From Polytrichum commune (Eukaryota; Streptophyta; Polytrichopsida; Polytrichales; Polytrichaceae), in the NCBI GenBank assembly GCA_950295325.1, contig OX485805.1, forward strand, positions 19,271,501 to 19,331,500: a DNA stretch of 60,000 nucleotides, written 5' to 3'. The position numbers were made by a program, and so were the translations under genes. Position 1 is the first letter of the stretch, and each line of letters opens with the position of its first letter. The notes beneath the pieces are model-generated. The model was given only the letters and a program-made list of their open reading frames with translations, had not been told where the DNA came from and did no database searches. This document shows positions 1 to 12,199 of the stretch, in pieces.

Positions 1-224
1 CAGGAAGGCCAAGTGGAGTGGACCACACTAGCGTAGGTGACGGGAGAACGAATTCGAATTGTCCTCGCATCTCCTTTGTGTTATTCCATAATGTCACATG
101 CTACACTAAATCTATAGTATCATGCATCCATGTTAACACTACAAAACTCTGTAATATCACGTGCACTTTGGTTGCCACAGGTGTGATACTACGGAGTTTA
201 GAGTGTAGAACATTGATGGGTTTT

Positions 225-330
225 CTTGGTAAAGTATCACATTCTCTGTACATAGTTATAGCACTGCGTAATCACCGAATAGTAACACACACTCATTGGG
301 ATAATCAGTGTAGTTGTTGGGACGCTTCCT
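225..330. repeat. Dispersed repeat fragment in the ALDH intron
   Basis: This stretch lies in the intron before the last ALDH exon. It matches 8145-8275 by eye: both have a TTTCTTGGTAAA-like stretch, then GTTATAGCAYTGCGTAA, then CGAATAGTAA, then a GTGTAGTT stretch. A weaker relative containing GGGATAATCAGTGT is near 20660. The family is unidentified. Bases 1-224 hold nothing else I recognise. Confidence 0.45.
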
Positions 331-431
331 GACCTCTTGCAAAAGAGTACTGGGGGATGGTGATGTTGTTGTGTGTTTTGGCCTCATGACACACGGTGGT
401 GATATGAAACTAGGTGTGCTGGTTTGTGCAG

Positions 432-593
432 GCTGGGGGAGTGATTCTGAACGATTCACCCTCTCTACGAGTTGACAGCCAACCCTACGGTGGTTTGAAG
501 GACTCAGGGATCCAAAGGGAGGGTGTGAAGTACGCCATGGAGGATATGCTTGAAATGAAGGTGCTTGTTATGCGAAATGTCGGAGTTTTGTAA
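432..593 (+). CDS. Aldehyde dehydrogenase, C-terminal exon (ALDH21-like)
   Basis: This is the last coding exon of an NAD(P)-dependent aldehyde dehydrogenase, an enzyme oxidising aldehydes to acids. An acceptor (TTTGTGCAG) ends at 431 and the frame runs to a TAA at 591-593. The 53 residues hold the conserved ALDH C-terminal block: GGVILND, then PYGGLKDSGIQREGVKYAME, then a short hydrophobic tail. The GVKYAMEDM wording resembles lactaldehyde-type and moss ALDH21 enzymes, which are linked to desiccation and osmotic stress in mosses. That sub-family call is from memory and tentative, and ALDH11 (GAPN) is the main alternative. The catalytic Cys and Glu lie upstream of the window. The gene is convergent with the esterase at 1360-6934. 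Confidence 0.8.
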   Translation, partial: AGGVILNDSPSLRVDSQPYGGLKDSGIQREGVKYAMEDMLEMKVLVMRNVGVL

Positions 594-1359
594 GCAGATG
601 TGTCTCAAATCAACTGATGTAAATGTCAATCCCCCCCCTAAAGAGACCCGTCTGCCGTCTCACAGTCAGTCTGTTCCTTTTTGAGAGGATCGTGTGGTTA
701 GGAAACATGAACTTGTTCTCCAGAGGAATGTGCTCTGCAGAACAGGAGAGTTTTGTAGGTTGGAGGGAGTATTACAAGAAAATATGTGCAGGACTTTAAA
801 ACTTGTAAACGAAGATGGTCGTGCTTGCAATTCCTCACTGTTGGGAGGATGCACATGCGGCCGTATATTATTGGTACATGGTGCGTTAAAATTTTGGTAA
901 GAAACATTTCTGCATCTCCGGTGTGAGAAATGCTATTATTTAGCTACGTTTTTTGATATGTTTGCAGACTAAGCATTGGCCTTAAAAGGGCTGACGGGTA
1001 AAATATGTATGGAGGTGTAGAGTACCTTTCGCAAGAGAACATATATATATATATATGTAGATTTTGCTCCCTCCATGATGTGTCTAGAAGTGAAACCTGT
1101 GCAATTTGTCACAATCACAAATCTCATTGTTTTGATGAAAAACTTCATGTGATTTCTGAAATCGTCATGTACCATGAAAATTGGTAGAAAGCTGCAAACA
1201 GAATATAGTTTTGTAGACACTAGGTTGTGAAAATGTAACTTGATTTGAAAATACTTATGAATTATAGAAAATATCTACCATTCATTGGAGGATATTAGTA
1301 GGATGGAAGGTAGTGGACACTTTCAATAGCGACATCAGGGACAGACACTACCCATTGTG
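594..1359. other. 3' flanks of two convergent genes
   Basis: This is the gap between the ALDH stop (593) and the esterase stop (1360 on the minus strand). It should hold both 3' UTRs. It contains a short (AT)n run at about 1041-1056. Small open frames here lack recognisable content, and I see no further gene. Confidence 0.6.
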
Positions 1360-4300
1360 CTACATAACTCCATCACTTCCAGAACTCCGGGTTGCGGCTC
1401 CTTCACGCTCTTGTTGTTGTAGCGAATCTGCAATATGAGCAATGAGACCTTCACCCTCGAATTGTACTGGCCACACATACTTCACCTGTCATCAACAGCA
1501 GGGCAACAAATTGAGCCTTGTTAGCGGCCTATGTGTGGACAAGCTCTTGAAATATTAGTTTGTTCGTGCAGATAGAACGTGTGGCAAAGAACATCAGTAA
1601 GACTAGGTCTTAATCAAATCGAACCAGATAAAACCATGGGTGTACTAGTTATTGGTGGAGGTGAAATAGCCAGATGTGAGTCAACAAAATTGTGATGCAT
1701 GGTCATGTTAAGAAACGAAGAAAAGGTAGATATGTGGTCGTGAAAGCTACAGACATGGAAATGGTTGTGTGCCAAGAATGGAATTGTTGCAGAGTGGAAA
1801 CTCATGTCAACTTTTGTCCAACTCATTTGCTGCAAGCCTCGTATCATCTCTTCTGCTACATCAAGGACAAAGTGAAGTCAGTAGTAATGAGTGTCTGCTA
1901 TGCTCGGTAGGGATACTAGGCAATCTGCTGGATTCATGTAACATTGTCAGGGGGAGAAGATTATTATGGGATAACGGAAGTACAAAGTATCGATAATCTT
2001 AATCCTCCTGCTAAGCAACAGTATGCACCATCCACGGAAGCAGCTGGCACTTAAAAACTGAAAAACTTGATACTACGTTACCTGAACTACTTTAAAATAT
2101 CACATGTAATATGGTAGCATACTGATAAGCAACTACTTGAATAAGACCACATACTCAGATTTAAAATTAAGAGTAGCAACAAAAGTGGAAATTTTCTTTA
2201 ACGAAGATATATCAAATTATGCAGTGTACTACGAATATCTGTTGGATAACCTTGGTGGAACATGAATAGATATGCAACGTGCCTTCCAGAGTTTCATGGT
2301 ATGCTTGGAATGTCGAGCTCCAGGGTGCAATTTGTGCCACAGCTTTCTTTCTTGCAGTTTCTGGTTGAAACATGGGGGCCATGCTTTCAATCGCAGGACA
2401 GTAGGTCTCACTGACAATATGCTTATATCCCTCTAACGATTGGTTTGACGGCTGCACAGCCAACAAGCAAGACAAAAGTGTCCATTTTGAAGTGTGAATA
2501 GAGAGGAATCTTTCCAGCAACTCAACTATAGAGAGAGGTAGCATTTGAGGATATAACATCAAAACAATTCATGCATATAATGATTCTGCGCAGAGAACTG
2601 TTTACCAGTTCAGAGGTAGGTTATCAACTCAATGAAGAAGCAAAATTAGCGTGATACTAACCGCATTATCTACTTTCAAAACCTCATTATGGAGTAGAGC
2701 CCACACATTCTCTCTTCGAAAAGGGCCTCCAACTGGTACCAAGGGGTTGGAGCGATGATGTGACAACCATAATGTGGTCTCTATCAATATTAGGGGTTAA
2801 TAGGTCTTTAACCGGTAGTCAACATAGATGCAACCATAGATAAAGCTCGATAGAACGTTTGAAACATCTGTATTGGAAAGAGAGGGTAAAGTTTTGAATA
2901 CCTCTGTGAGCTCAGTCTCTCTTCGGATAGATGCTGTGCGCCAACCCACCATCTCTGATCACATTCAGTCAAGGAATCTTCCTAGATCACAGTGCTCTGT
3001 AATTACATCACATGTTGCAAACTAGAAACGTAGACCTAAGAACATGGTGGGTAGATCTGTTTATGAAATGTGTGATCTATTATTATATGTTTCAAACAAT
3101 TAAAATTGGAGTTTTCCTATATACTATGTGCTGCAAGTCATAGACAGGATACGGTCATAATTAACGTTCGCATATGTTGCTCTTGACTTGAAAGCTTTGA
3201 GTGCAGAGCTGCACACAACCCAAAGTATCGTCCATGAAACCACATCATCAGTAGTCATCCTAACATAATCAGATTTGCACCGCTCGGAGTGGGATCTTTG
3301 GAACCTGCAAGACCTAAAAAGTACTAAGATCTGGCTGAACATGGCGCACATGGAATGATTTTGGTAACATCAACAATGTTATGTTGTGAAAGGACAAACT
3401 ATAACGTAACAAAAATTCCGATTATCACAAAATTTGATAGTATTACACATAATACACTCAAAAAAAACTCCTGACGGACAGGAAAGGGAAATGTCTTGGA
3501 ATCTCCACATAATCTCTGAATCATTAACAGACTAAGCTTTCCAGATAACCTGTGAATTAACAGAAAATGTTGTCTCGAAAGAAGTTTGCGACGCATACAT
3601 GAAAAGGCCGTCAGAGCAGTCACTGGCCATACGTAATAACAGCGGGGGGTCACTCCGGTCTCCGTCTGTAAAAAACAGCTGGCTGGTTGTTCTCCCTATT
3701 GTGAAGAAGGCTGCAAGCTCCTCCAGCATTGGCACTCCAAAAGCCATCGGTAGCTGTAGCAATCTGCCTAGTTTCAGTCACGCTGCACAAACAACTTTTC
3801 CCGTAGGAAAAACATTTACGAAGTATGTTCATTGTTTGACTCAACAAGACAGAGCACGACGACCAATTCCTTAAAATCTTGGTGTTCGTATCGTGCACCT
3901 TGTTCGTTAGCCTAATGTAAACGACAACCACGAGCACTTCCATTTAGATGTACTTTTTCTTCCGGAAATGACTAGGCTCCTCCTGCTTCTAAGCGACAAA
4001 AATTTCATTACAATGTTCTTGTGGGAAAAAGTTCAAGAGAAGAACGTACCGATTTACTACCGCGCATTCCCAAATGTGGAGTAGCCATGGTGATGAAGGT
4101 AACGGGCTCTAAACCAGCAATAGTAGAGTCTTCAGATTTATACAGATCCCCTATAGCATATCTTTGAAAGAGGCCCCCCAGTGAGTGCGCAACGAACGAT
4201 ATACGTTTCAAACCAGGCCTGGTCCTTACAATTTGTCGAACCTGAAATTTTACAAGATAAATCAAAGTAACTTTAAACTGCGATATGACAATTATAGTCC

Positions 4301-6934
4301 GCATGGATTCAATCTGACACATGATCGAGAAAGGTCACTGAAGTAGACGGGTCTGGCCAGCAGAAGAACAGGTGTCACATCTTACAGTGCCATTTTACCT
4401 CGTCCGCCAAGCGCTTCCCAGCCAAATCGATTCCTACAAACGTCTGAAAAGTTGGATTGGCAGCGCTTGCTGCAATACAAAGAATAGAAAATATTATCAC
4501 TCAGCTTAGAGTCGACTCACTGAAGAATATAGGAGATCGGCTAGAAAGGAAGCTATTTTACACTAACATTCTCTTCAAACCTGTGATAATTCACGAATAC
4601 AATGTGAGCTTACCATGGATTAAAAACCGGCTTCCTAATTGGCTCTGGAAGACATCTTTGACATCATCCCAATCACTTGGACTGCAAAAGGCACCGAACA
4701 TGGAGGAACTAGATGAGCTTGAAGAACTTAGTGATGATTATCCGGAATCAGCGCACCCTCCACCACGTACTAGAAGTAGGAAAGCTATAAAGAACTTGGA
4801 ACTTGCAAGTTATCCAATACGTACCTAGTGCTTTCGTGACCAAGAAGTACACACTAAGAGTTCCACATAGCGCGGGGCAAATCACAAGTAATGCCAGAAA
4901 GTTGTAATTCTCAGAGTCATGTTCTTATAACTCTGCCTCCAGATTTCCAGATTAGTTTATACGCACGTACGTAGCCTACGAGTTAGATAAAATGTAAAGA
5001 TAGAGGAATTCATGAACTTACCCTGCGTTGATTCCGTGGACAAGAACCAGTAGGTGTTCGGGATGCACAGCTCGCTGGTATCTTGAACCACGTCGCTCCT
5101 CCTTAGCTGAAATCGCTGCTCCAGAGGTGCTGCAGGCATCTGAAGTACCGGTGCTTGCTAATCTTTTGATCGTCTCGTTCCTTCCAGTGAGCTCATCCAC
5201 CTTGCGAGTACTTGTACTAGGGAGGCAGGCTGCATAGATGATTATAAAGGGTTCAGTTCCAACAACAAAGTTGAGGAGACTGTATCTGGATAATTATGAT
5301 ACATACTTATGGATTTGGCACAGAAACAATAGTGATGAATCGCCAGCGGATTTCTCCAATCTTGACCAGCTCGATTTTCTTTGTTCTCAGTAATATTTTC
5401 CAAGTTTCTTTCTAATCGACAAGACGAGGAAAAAGGACTTTCAGATTCCTAATTACATTTGACCTTCCACTCTTGCTTGTCCGAAAATGCAGAGTCGAAG
5501 TAAATCCAACAAAATCCTGCTCTAAATTTCTCCTGATTCAGAACAACAAAATTCGATAGTGAATGCATTCTTGTATCCAACTGCATTCCCAAGGATAATT
5601 CTTATCCTCGATAACGCTCCATTCAACTATCATTATTATCTCGCTCGTTCCTAGAGAGCGAGCTATCCCAGCCTCAGTACCAAGGATCTCGAAACATTTC
5701 ACAAATTCGAAAAATTAAGCTGCAAATCACTGTCTGAGGTATCTCCTGATTCAGAACGAGAAGCTTCAACACTCCAATAATCTCTCACATTCTCACAACA
5801 AGTGTCCTTTTCCTTCGTAACTCTCCACTCAACAAACGATTACTCCCTCGCTCCTACAGAAGTGAATTGAGCTCGCGATTACACCCTCAAAATCTTGCGG
5901 AGGATCTCGAAAACGATCGTAATTCTCCGAATCATCCTCGGTAATCGTTTCATAGCGAGCCGCCTCAGCAAGATTTCTAATAATCAAAGCCTTTCACCAA
6001 AGTTTCAATAAAATTCACAACGAGGATCCCCCATCCTACATTATAATACACTATTCAACCATTCAGACTGCTTCAATTTAAAGCTAAGGATTATTCAGAA
6101 CGAGAAGCTTCGACAGTCTAATAATTTCTTACACACTCCCGAAAAGACTTCTTTCCCTTCATAACTCTCCATGCAATAAACGATTAGTTCCTTGCTGCAA
6201 CAGAATTAAATTGAGTTCGCGTTTATATCGGCCTCAGGACCCTGCGGAGGATCTTGGAAATGATCATACATAGACAACAACAACTCGCGAATCATTCTGT
6301 GTAGTCGATTCAGATGGAGACGCATCCTCAAGCTGTCTCATAATCTATTGATTGTCTTCCAACTAAGGTCTGACAAAATTCAGCACGTCGATCCTCTATC
6401 CTCCATTATAATACAACATTCAACCATCCCAAACTACTGCAAAGAAAAGCCACCACATCCACAATTAAATCACCTGCTGCAAGCTCCCGTCGACTCCACC
6501 TCCTCTTCTTGACTTCGCCTGGAAAAATTCACAACGCCGATCCTCTATCCTCAATCATAATACAACATTCAGCCATCTCAAACTACTTCAAAGCAAAGCC
6601 ACCACATCCACAACTATACCACCTGCTGCAAGCTCCAATCGACTCCATCTCCTCTTCTTGACTTCGCCTGACAAAAATCACAACGCGGATCCTCTATCCT
6701 CAATCATAATACAACATTCAGCCGTATCAGACTACTTTAAAGGGAAGCCACTATATCCACAACTAAATCACCTGCTGCAAGCTCCCGTCGACTCCACCTC
6801 CTCTTCTTGACTTCGCCTTCATTGAAAGGCCGCGAGGCTATAGTCCAGTCCAACAGTCCACTCCTTCTGCACTTGTGTGACGGTATTGAAGAACCGACGA
6901 AATGAGAAGGCCAGGGAGCAAGCTGGAGCGCCAT
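1360..6934 (-). CDS. DUF676-type serine esterase/lipase, 11+ exons
   Basis: This is a putative alpha/beta-hydrolase lipase of the DUF676 family. Core exons on the minus strand, all phase-consistent: 5022-5229, 4614-4681, 4399-4469, 4050-4241, 3599-3753, 3153-3208, 2902-2954, 2283-2451, 1755-1852, 1360-1485 (stop 1360-1362). The proposed first exon is 6772-6934, ATG at 6932-6934. In order, the protein has a basic Ser-rich N-terminus, LLVLVHGINAG (oxyanion-hole strand), FVAHSLGG (nucleophile elbow GHSxG-like, Ser in AHSLGG), MATPHLG, QLFFTDGD (Asp candidate), and YANVNYDQMVGWRT. It ends with MIRGLQQ, then DMSFHS, then HIADSLQQQ. Without the mini-exons at 6474-6518 and 6623-6667 the model has 452 residues. 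The N-terminus could be a plastid transit peptide (inference). The intron after 2283 starts with GC. The first exon is the least certain part. Confidence 0.85.
5530..6440. repeat. Tandem duplication of about 344 bp in intron 1 of the esterase gene
   Basis: The block starting ATTCAGAACGAGAAGCTTC at 5749 recurs at 6093 (offset 344). Each copy holds in the same order a CTCCAMWCAAYAAACGATTA stretch, then TGCGGAGGATCT, then ATTATAATACA. A more decayed partial copy starts at about 5536 (TGATTCAGAAC, then later GAGCGAGCTATCCC). Divergence between copies is substantial, so the duplication is old. Confidence 0.7.
6371..6818. repeat. 149-bp tandem repeat, three copies
   Basis: Copies start at about 6371, 6520 and 6669. 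Anchors are CTGCTGCAAGCTCC at 6474, 6623 and 6772, spaced exactly 149 bp. Each unit carries, on the minus strand, a 45-bp coding-like block ending GCAGCAG followed by GTG. The last unit runs into the coding part of the first esterase exon. Confidence 0.85.
6474..6667 (-). CDS. Two repeat-derived mini-exons of the esterase gene (predicted)
   Basis: Blocks 6623-6667 and 6474-6518 are each 45 bp. On the minus strand each is preceded by a pyrimidine-rich acceptor (TTTTTGTCAG, TTTTTCCAG) and followed by a GTG donor. Exon 1 ends in phase 1, and each block starts with GC so that G+GC makes Gly, and ends again in phase 1. Inclusion therefore inserts 15 residues (GEVKKRRWSR-like, ending ELAA) without shifting the frame, leaving introns of 104 bp. 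They are copies of the last 15 codons of exon 1. Whether they are spliced in is not shown by DNA alone. Confidence 0.5.
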
Positions 6935-8144
6935 CAACTTGACAAGAACTGGCGCGCCACACCTTGATGCAACGTTGGAGGATATTATTGTGATTGTTAG
7001 TACGTTATTTAAGCTTTTCGCTTCTCAATACAATTGTCTAGCTAAATGCTGTTCCCGGACTGCGAAGAGATAGATTCTTGGTGTAATTGTCCATGGCGGG
7101 CCAGTTGCCGTGAGAGTGACGATCATCTGTGGTGGTGAGCATTCCACCAAGCTGGCCTTTGTGCCATTGGCGTGCACTTTAACTCTCCCCATTCCACCAA
7201 TCCGAATGTAACGAGACTGTTCAAGAGAGTATGACTTCATCCATCGGGACCGAACCTTCATCCGCACTAATAGATTCCATCCACTGTCCATTTTGGAAGG
7301 GTTGAACGGCGACGGTGCATGGCCATCGACGCCATCCACACTCAACCTTTTTCAAAATGGTTGGCCGTTGACGGCGGCATGTTGGATAGACAGTGTGAAA
7401 AGGGTCCGGCACATAAATTTCAGTAATCTCCCACTTAAGTATGCATCCCGGTTAAGTGCACAATTTTTTTGACAAAAATCAGGGTTTACATTTTTGTTTG
7501 AACATGCAGAGTCATTTGTCGCAAATGTATGAATTTTTTTACGTTTGACATTCAATGTCAATTTGTCGAACAATCGTCACAGTTCATCATACATTTGTCC
7601 AGCTCCCATTTCAACATCGGAGCAAAGCAATTGGTCGTCGATGTTGAGAATAGTGTTGTGTAGAGCTTCAAAGCCTTTGAACTCAATAGCACTTTCATAT
7701 TCAGCAAATGTCTCAATAGGCTGGATTTCGTCATCGATAGGTGGTTCTTATTCTAAGGTTGTCGAAGCTTGACCATCAACATCAAGCCTCAATGAGAAGG
7801 GGATCAAACAAAACCAATGCCTTCATGAGCACCCTAACATGTGTTCTTCAAGGTAAGCTAGATGGGTATTAAACGGTTCCTTTTTCTGACTAGCCCAATC
7901 TGGAACATTGGCAATATGAGTAAAGTACGCACCAACGGCTCCGGTTCAAAGTGTGTACTTAAGAGGTAGATTATTGTAATATGCACAAGGGTACGTGCAA
8001 CATGTTAGGAGTGGACGATCCCACACTACACTACTTATTGTATTTAGTGTGACTAATTATTTGGGATTACATGATGCAATAACTTCTTACTCATAAGTTC
8101 AAGTTTTACTAACAAAAGTTGAATAGGTTATTTAGATAATATAA

Positions 8145-8275
8145 AACATGAATAATTTTTCTTGGTAAAATATAACATTATTAATAAATAATTATAGCAT
8201 TGCGTAACCCCGAATAGTAAGTGACACTAAATGCCATAAATGGTGTAGTTCTTTCATCGTCGCACTTCTTTGTAA
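8145..8275. repeat. Dispersed repeat, second copy
   Basis: It matches the intronic repeat at 225-330: TTTCTTGGTAAAATAT, then ATTATAGCATTGCGTAACCC, then CGAATAGTAA, then GGTGTAGTT. It is more AT-rich than the other copy. No terminal repeats were seen. Confidence 0.45.
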
Positions 8276-10959
8276 TTAGATTGTCATTCCACTCCACACA
8301 CCTTTATCGTTTTCACATACTCTCCAATTTTTTTGTAATATCTCCCATTGTATATTGATATTCTATTTGTGCTTATGGTGCTTAGGTTTGTAACTGGGTG
8401 CCTCATTGCTTAGCTTGTGTTTGCAAGGTTACAATCATGATCTACGCACAATTGCAAACACACTAAAGATTGATACATTGTAAGGAGGTCACTTACAACT
8501 CATAGGCATCCCCGTTTGTTGTTGATAGAGTGTCAGGGTTTAATGCCAAGGGTGGGTCGAACAGGCATTCCAATCACGCTGATCACATGGTCAGCGTTTC
8601 TTCTTCTCGATAGAGTGTCCTTATGTGGAGGCCATATCTTCTTCACATTTTGGGGAAATTATGTGATAGACATTTCTTAAAATTATATCAAGTAGACAAT
8701 CGATTTTCAAAATGGAAAGTGGATAGACTTCTCGAAACTTGATTCATATGTAAAAATATATGTTTTATTGCATCGAAAGCAAGAATGAAAGTGTGCACAT
8801 GTGCATGTACATGTTCATTTGAGGTTGTTTTTCCCAAATTCATACATTTGAACAAACAAGGAGATAAATAAAGGGAAATTAACCGAATGTGCTCAAGATT
8901 TTTCTATGACATCCATAATTGTAGGCACTTAAATATTGTAAAGCTACATGGTCCAAGTACCAAATCATGCCATCAATTTCTCTTTGGATATTGTTTGCTA
9001 CATAGCACGGTCACATAGTTGTAGTATGTTGCTTTTGTTGTACTTGCAAAAACCAAACAAAGGATGAGACAAACAAACAACAATTATTGAATACTAACTA
9101 TGTCTTATGTACTTCTTGTAAGGCTTAGGATCACGATGACAATTTCCACAAGCCCCCAAAAGAGTAGTACAATCAATTCTCTCCCGGTCTATGTGGATTA
9201 ACATTCTATTAAGAAGATGTTATTATGAAGGGGAAGTGTGCATATAATCACATGCAATATTGATGATCAAATAAACACAATATGTATTTAAGTATTAGTC
9301 ATCTATAATAGTCATTATGTGATGGCAATATCGTTGGCTTAAAATTCATAGTACATCTAATGAACCTATAACACATTCTCATTGTGAAAAGGAGGTTATA
9401 AATATAGTTAGTGTTGGCTTCCAAGTGTATTGTTTTTGTTCAAGATTCATGTCAAATTTAAGAGGAATTTGATTTTTGTTAGGGTGTGGACTTAATTATG
9501 AAATGTCATCGGAGTAATGAATTTGCTTAAATTAAGGGGATTGTTAAATCCCCCAGACATTGATTAATGAAACCATAATTGATATGCAAGGTGTTGACTA
9601 GGCTCTGACTAGTTATCCAAGTTGGTCAAGCTTATGAATTCTAACATAGAGTTGATACCTTGCTCCTCTTCATTTGTGCGATGAAAGATCTAATTTCGAC
9701 AAGTCATGTGCCTAGCTAGGCGCGCAACTCCCGTATTATATGGCCCTGATTATAATAATTTATAATGCAATTTAGTCCAATCTCAAGTGATTTAAATCTT
9801 TTTGATGTACAAAATTTTTGTAGCCCTTTTAGCAAGGAATCCAAAACGTGATTATATATAGGAAATGAATATTCCTTGAAGCATATAATTACATAGAGAA
9901 TCTAATTATATGAGTTTTGTTTGATATTGGTACTATAGGCCAAACTACCCAAATTTTAGGAATTTTAATTTTAAAATATAAATAGAACATTGCCAATGAC
10001 TTTTAATTCTAATTGGAGGCAACTACTCACGTGGATCTTTGAATTATGTATAGGCATAAGTTTAAAAAACAAATGTTTCAATTCTACGTACGTATATGTT
10101 GCGAAGTTTTTTAAAATATAAAGATGGAACCCAAATTTTTCTACATCCCATTTTATGTAATTTGGTCTTCAACCAACTTTTTGGTCTTTTTAATTATGTA
10201 CTAGTTGATATAATTTTTAGAAAAACTGTCATGTAAGCCATTTTAATGCCGATGCCCCTGTGCATAATATGGGAGTTGCATATATATATACGGTCATGTG
10301 ACGGCCTGACGCGTCTTTTAACAAACTACGTACTTTATTGTATTAACAATTCACTGAATGTATTCATGCATTCTATATTAAATATGAAGACATTAGAAAT
10401 ACGGACATGCAAATGGTTTGTTAAAGGACGAGTATCCCATTTAAAAAAACAATGCTGCAATATATGGATGTCATGGAGTTTGTATATATCCAAAATTTAC
10501 TCTCTTTTGTATCACCATTCATCATAATTTGAATGAGTATATGATGTTGTTGAAATTTTTTGGATTTTGGTTTGCATCGCTAACCTTGAGTTGCAAAAGA
10601 AAAATTGAGATCCCATGGGAGTTATGGACGACACATGGCATAGAATTAATAGATGCTTGGACCAATTCTCAAATTTTTGATTTACTTCAATGTGGTGTTT
10701 TCCATATATTGTGAAGCAGATGAAATGACAATCATCATTGTAATGAATAAGCTTATACTATCCAACTTATGTATGTAAATTTATATTCATGCATTATAAT
10801 ATTTTTCTATTAAAATTTGGGGATATTTACCATCTAAAATGCTTCAAAATAGATTGGTTACTATCCATTCATGAAAAAAAAAATATAGAATCCATAATAC
10901 AATGTTCAATTTTTTTCTATTAAAAACCTTGGTAGCTAACCTAACTTTTTTTTGCCATG

Positions 10960-11300
10960 TAATTAAGACCAGTCTCAATCTTAAGTTTATTAAGTTTGTG
11001 TTACATGTAGGCATGCCTCGGGCATGTGGTGTAAGTATAATTAAATTAAACATGTGATCATCTGAAAGTGCCCAAGGGTTTGAATCCTTGCAACAAAGAG
11101 TTGTGAGCCTGGGGTTCACAAGCTCTTTGCTAAGGGAATTGGTGGGGTCTATATATATATTGTCCTCCTTTGGGTAATGGGCAGGCACCATGGGCTCCCA
11201 TTCACATTTGTGTACAAGAAAACACCAATGTAATTTTTTAATTATTTATCCTCCTTTGTTTCCACCTCCATTGCCATTGTCACATTATGTGGAAAAAAAA
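10960..11300. repeat. Dispersed repeat, decayed copy (pair of 12200-12400)
   Basis: It shares with 12232-12390 the sequence CCAAGGGTTYGAATCCTTGC, then CTAAGGGAATTG, then, 150-170 bp further, TTTCCACCTCCATYGCCAT. Where this copy differs it usually has T or A in place of C or G of the other copy (for example CATTGTCACATTATG against CATCGCCACATCACG). That is the pattern expected from cytosine-methylation decay. The GGGTTTGAATCC core resembles a Pol III B box, so a tRNA-derived origin is possible. Confidence 0.5.
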
Positions 11301-12199
11301 TATTCATACATTGAAATATGTGGAATCTACAAAAGAAATATGCCATTTCAAAAAATCTAAATAGCTTACCAATGATTTTATGCTAGTAAAGTTGATGCTT
11401 AAACCTTCCTAGAACTATGGTAAGTATTAATCTATTAGTGTGTAGACAATCGATTTCTAAGTAAGGTGGTTTACATTAGAGTTATGGTCCAAGAAAGTTG
11501 GGGTCAGTTTACCCCTAAATGGACCTTACTTTTGGACTTTCTAGAAAATTCAAATCAAGCTAGAATGTTTGGTTTCTCAAACTATGAGGATTATATTATT
11601 AATCGAGTGAGGACTACCAAAATCAACAAGAAAATGATGGCACATTACTACCACCTCATTTTTTTCTTGCATTTCTTCATATCTTGGACTTGAAACCCTA
11701 GTGTAAGGTTCTTGAGTCCAAAAAAAATTCTCTCTCAATTAACTCATAACATTATTGAATTTTGGAGTTGTTTTGGTCTGGGATCCTATTATAATGGAAT
11801 TATACAATGGTAACCTACCCTTGAGGTCCTACCACATTAAGTGGTAAGTCATACAACGTGTGCACACTTAATGTTGGGGTTTCTATTAGATTTTATGTGA
11901 CATATGATGTGTCACTGGTTATATCGTTAGTGCTTAGTGTTAACATTTATATTCTTGCTCAAAGTAAGATGATGATATTGTGTAAGTCCAAGAATGACGA
12001 ATTGATTGTTAACTTTAGCACTAAGTGTAGTACATGGAATGTTATAACCATAAATTAGCATAGGCGCTACCAATTATAATGTAAGTCTATTGTTTTCAAG
12101 AGTTGATGTTAGACTCTTCACATTACAATGGCTAGCATTTATAGTGGGCGGGCTTGAAACTCCTTGGGTTCGGAATTTCGCTCTCGACCAATAGGATCA

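Larger units (their letters stand above)
6935..12199. other. AT-rich intergenic region without a recognisable gene
   Basis: The region holds the presumed esterase promoter/5' UTR (about 6935-7050) and then increasingly AT-rich, repeat-like sequence. Minus-strand text at about 7770-7560 reads as a coding remnant (IQPIETFAEYESAIEFKGFE, then ILNIDDQLL) broken by stops. It looks like transposon-derived coding, but I cannot name the family. A repeat fragment lies at 8145-8275 and another at about 10960-11300. Open frames such as 10246-10527 show no known motif and have AT-driven composition. Confidence 0.55.

Noticed and set aside
1041-1056. (AT)n tract as a TATA promoter
   Set aside because: It lies between two convergent gene ends with no gene start downstream; a simple repeat is the better explanation.
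4457-4828. Forward open frame of 123 codons
   Set aside because: It overlaps two phase-proven minus-strand esterase exons (4614-4681 and part of 4399-4469) and has no family resemblance.
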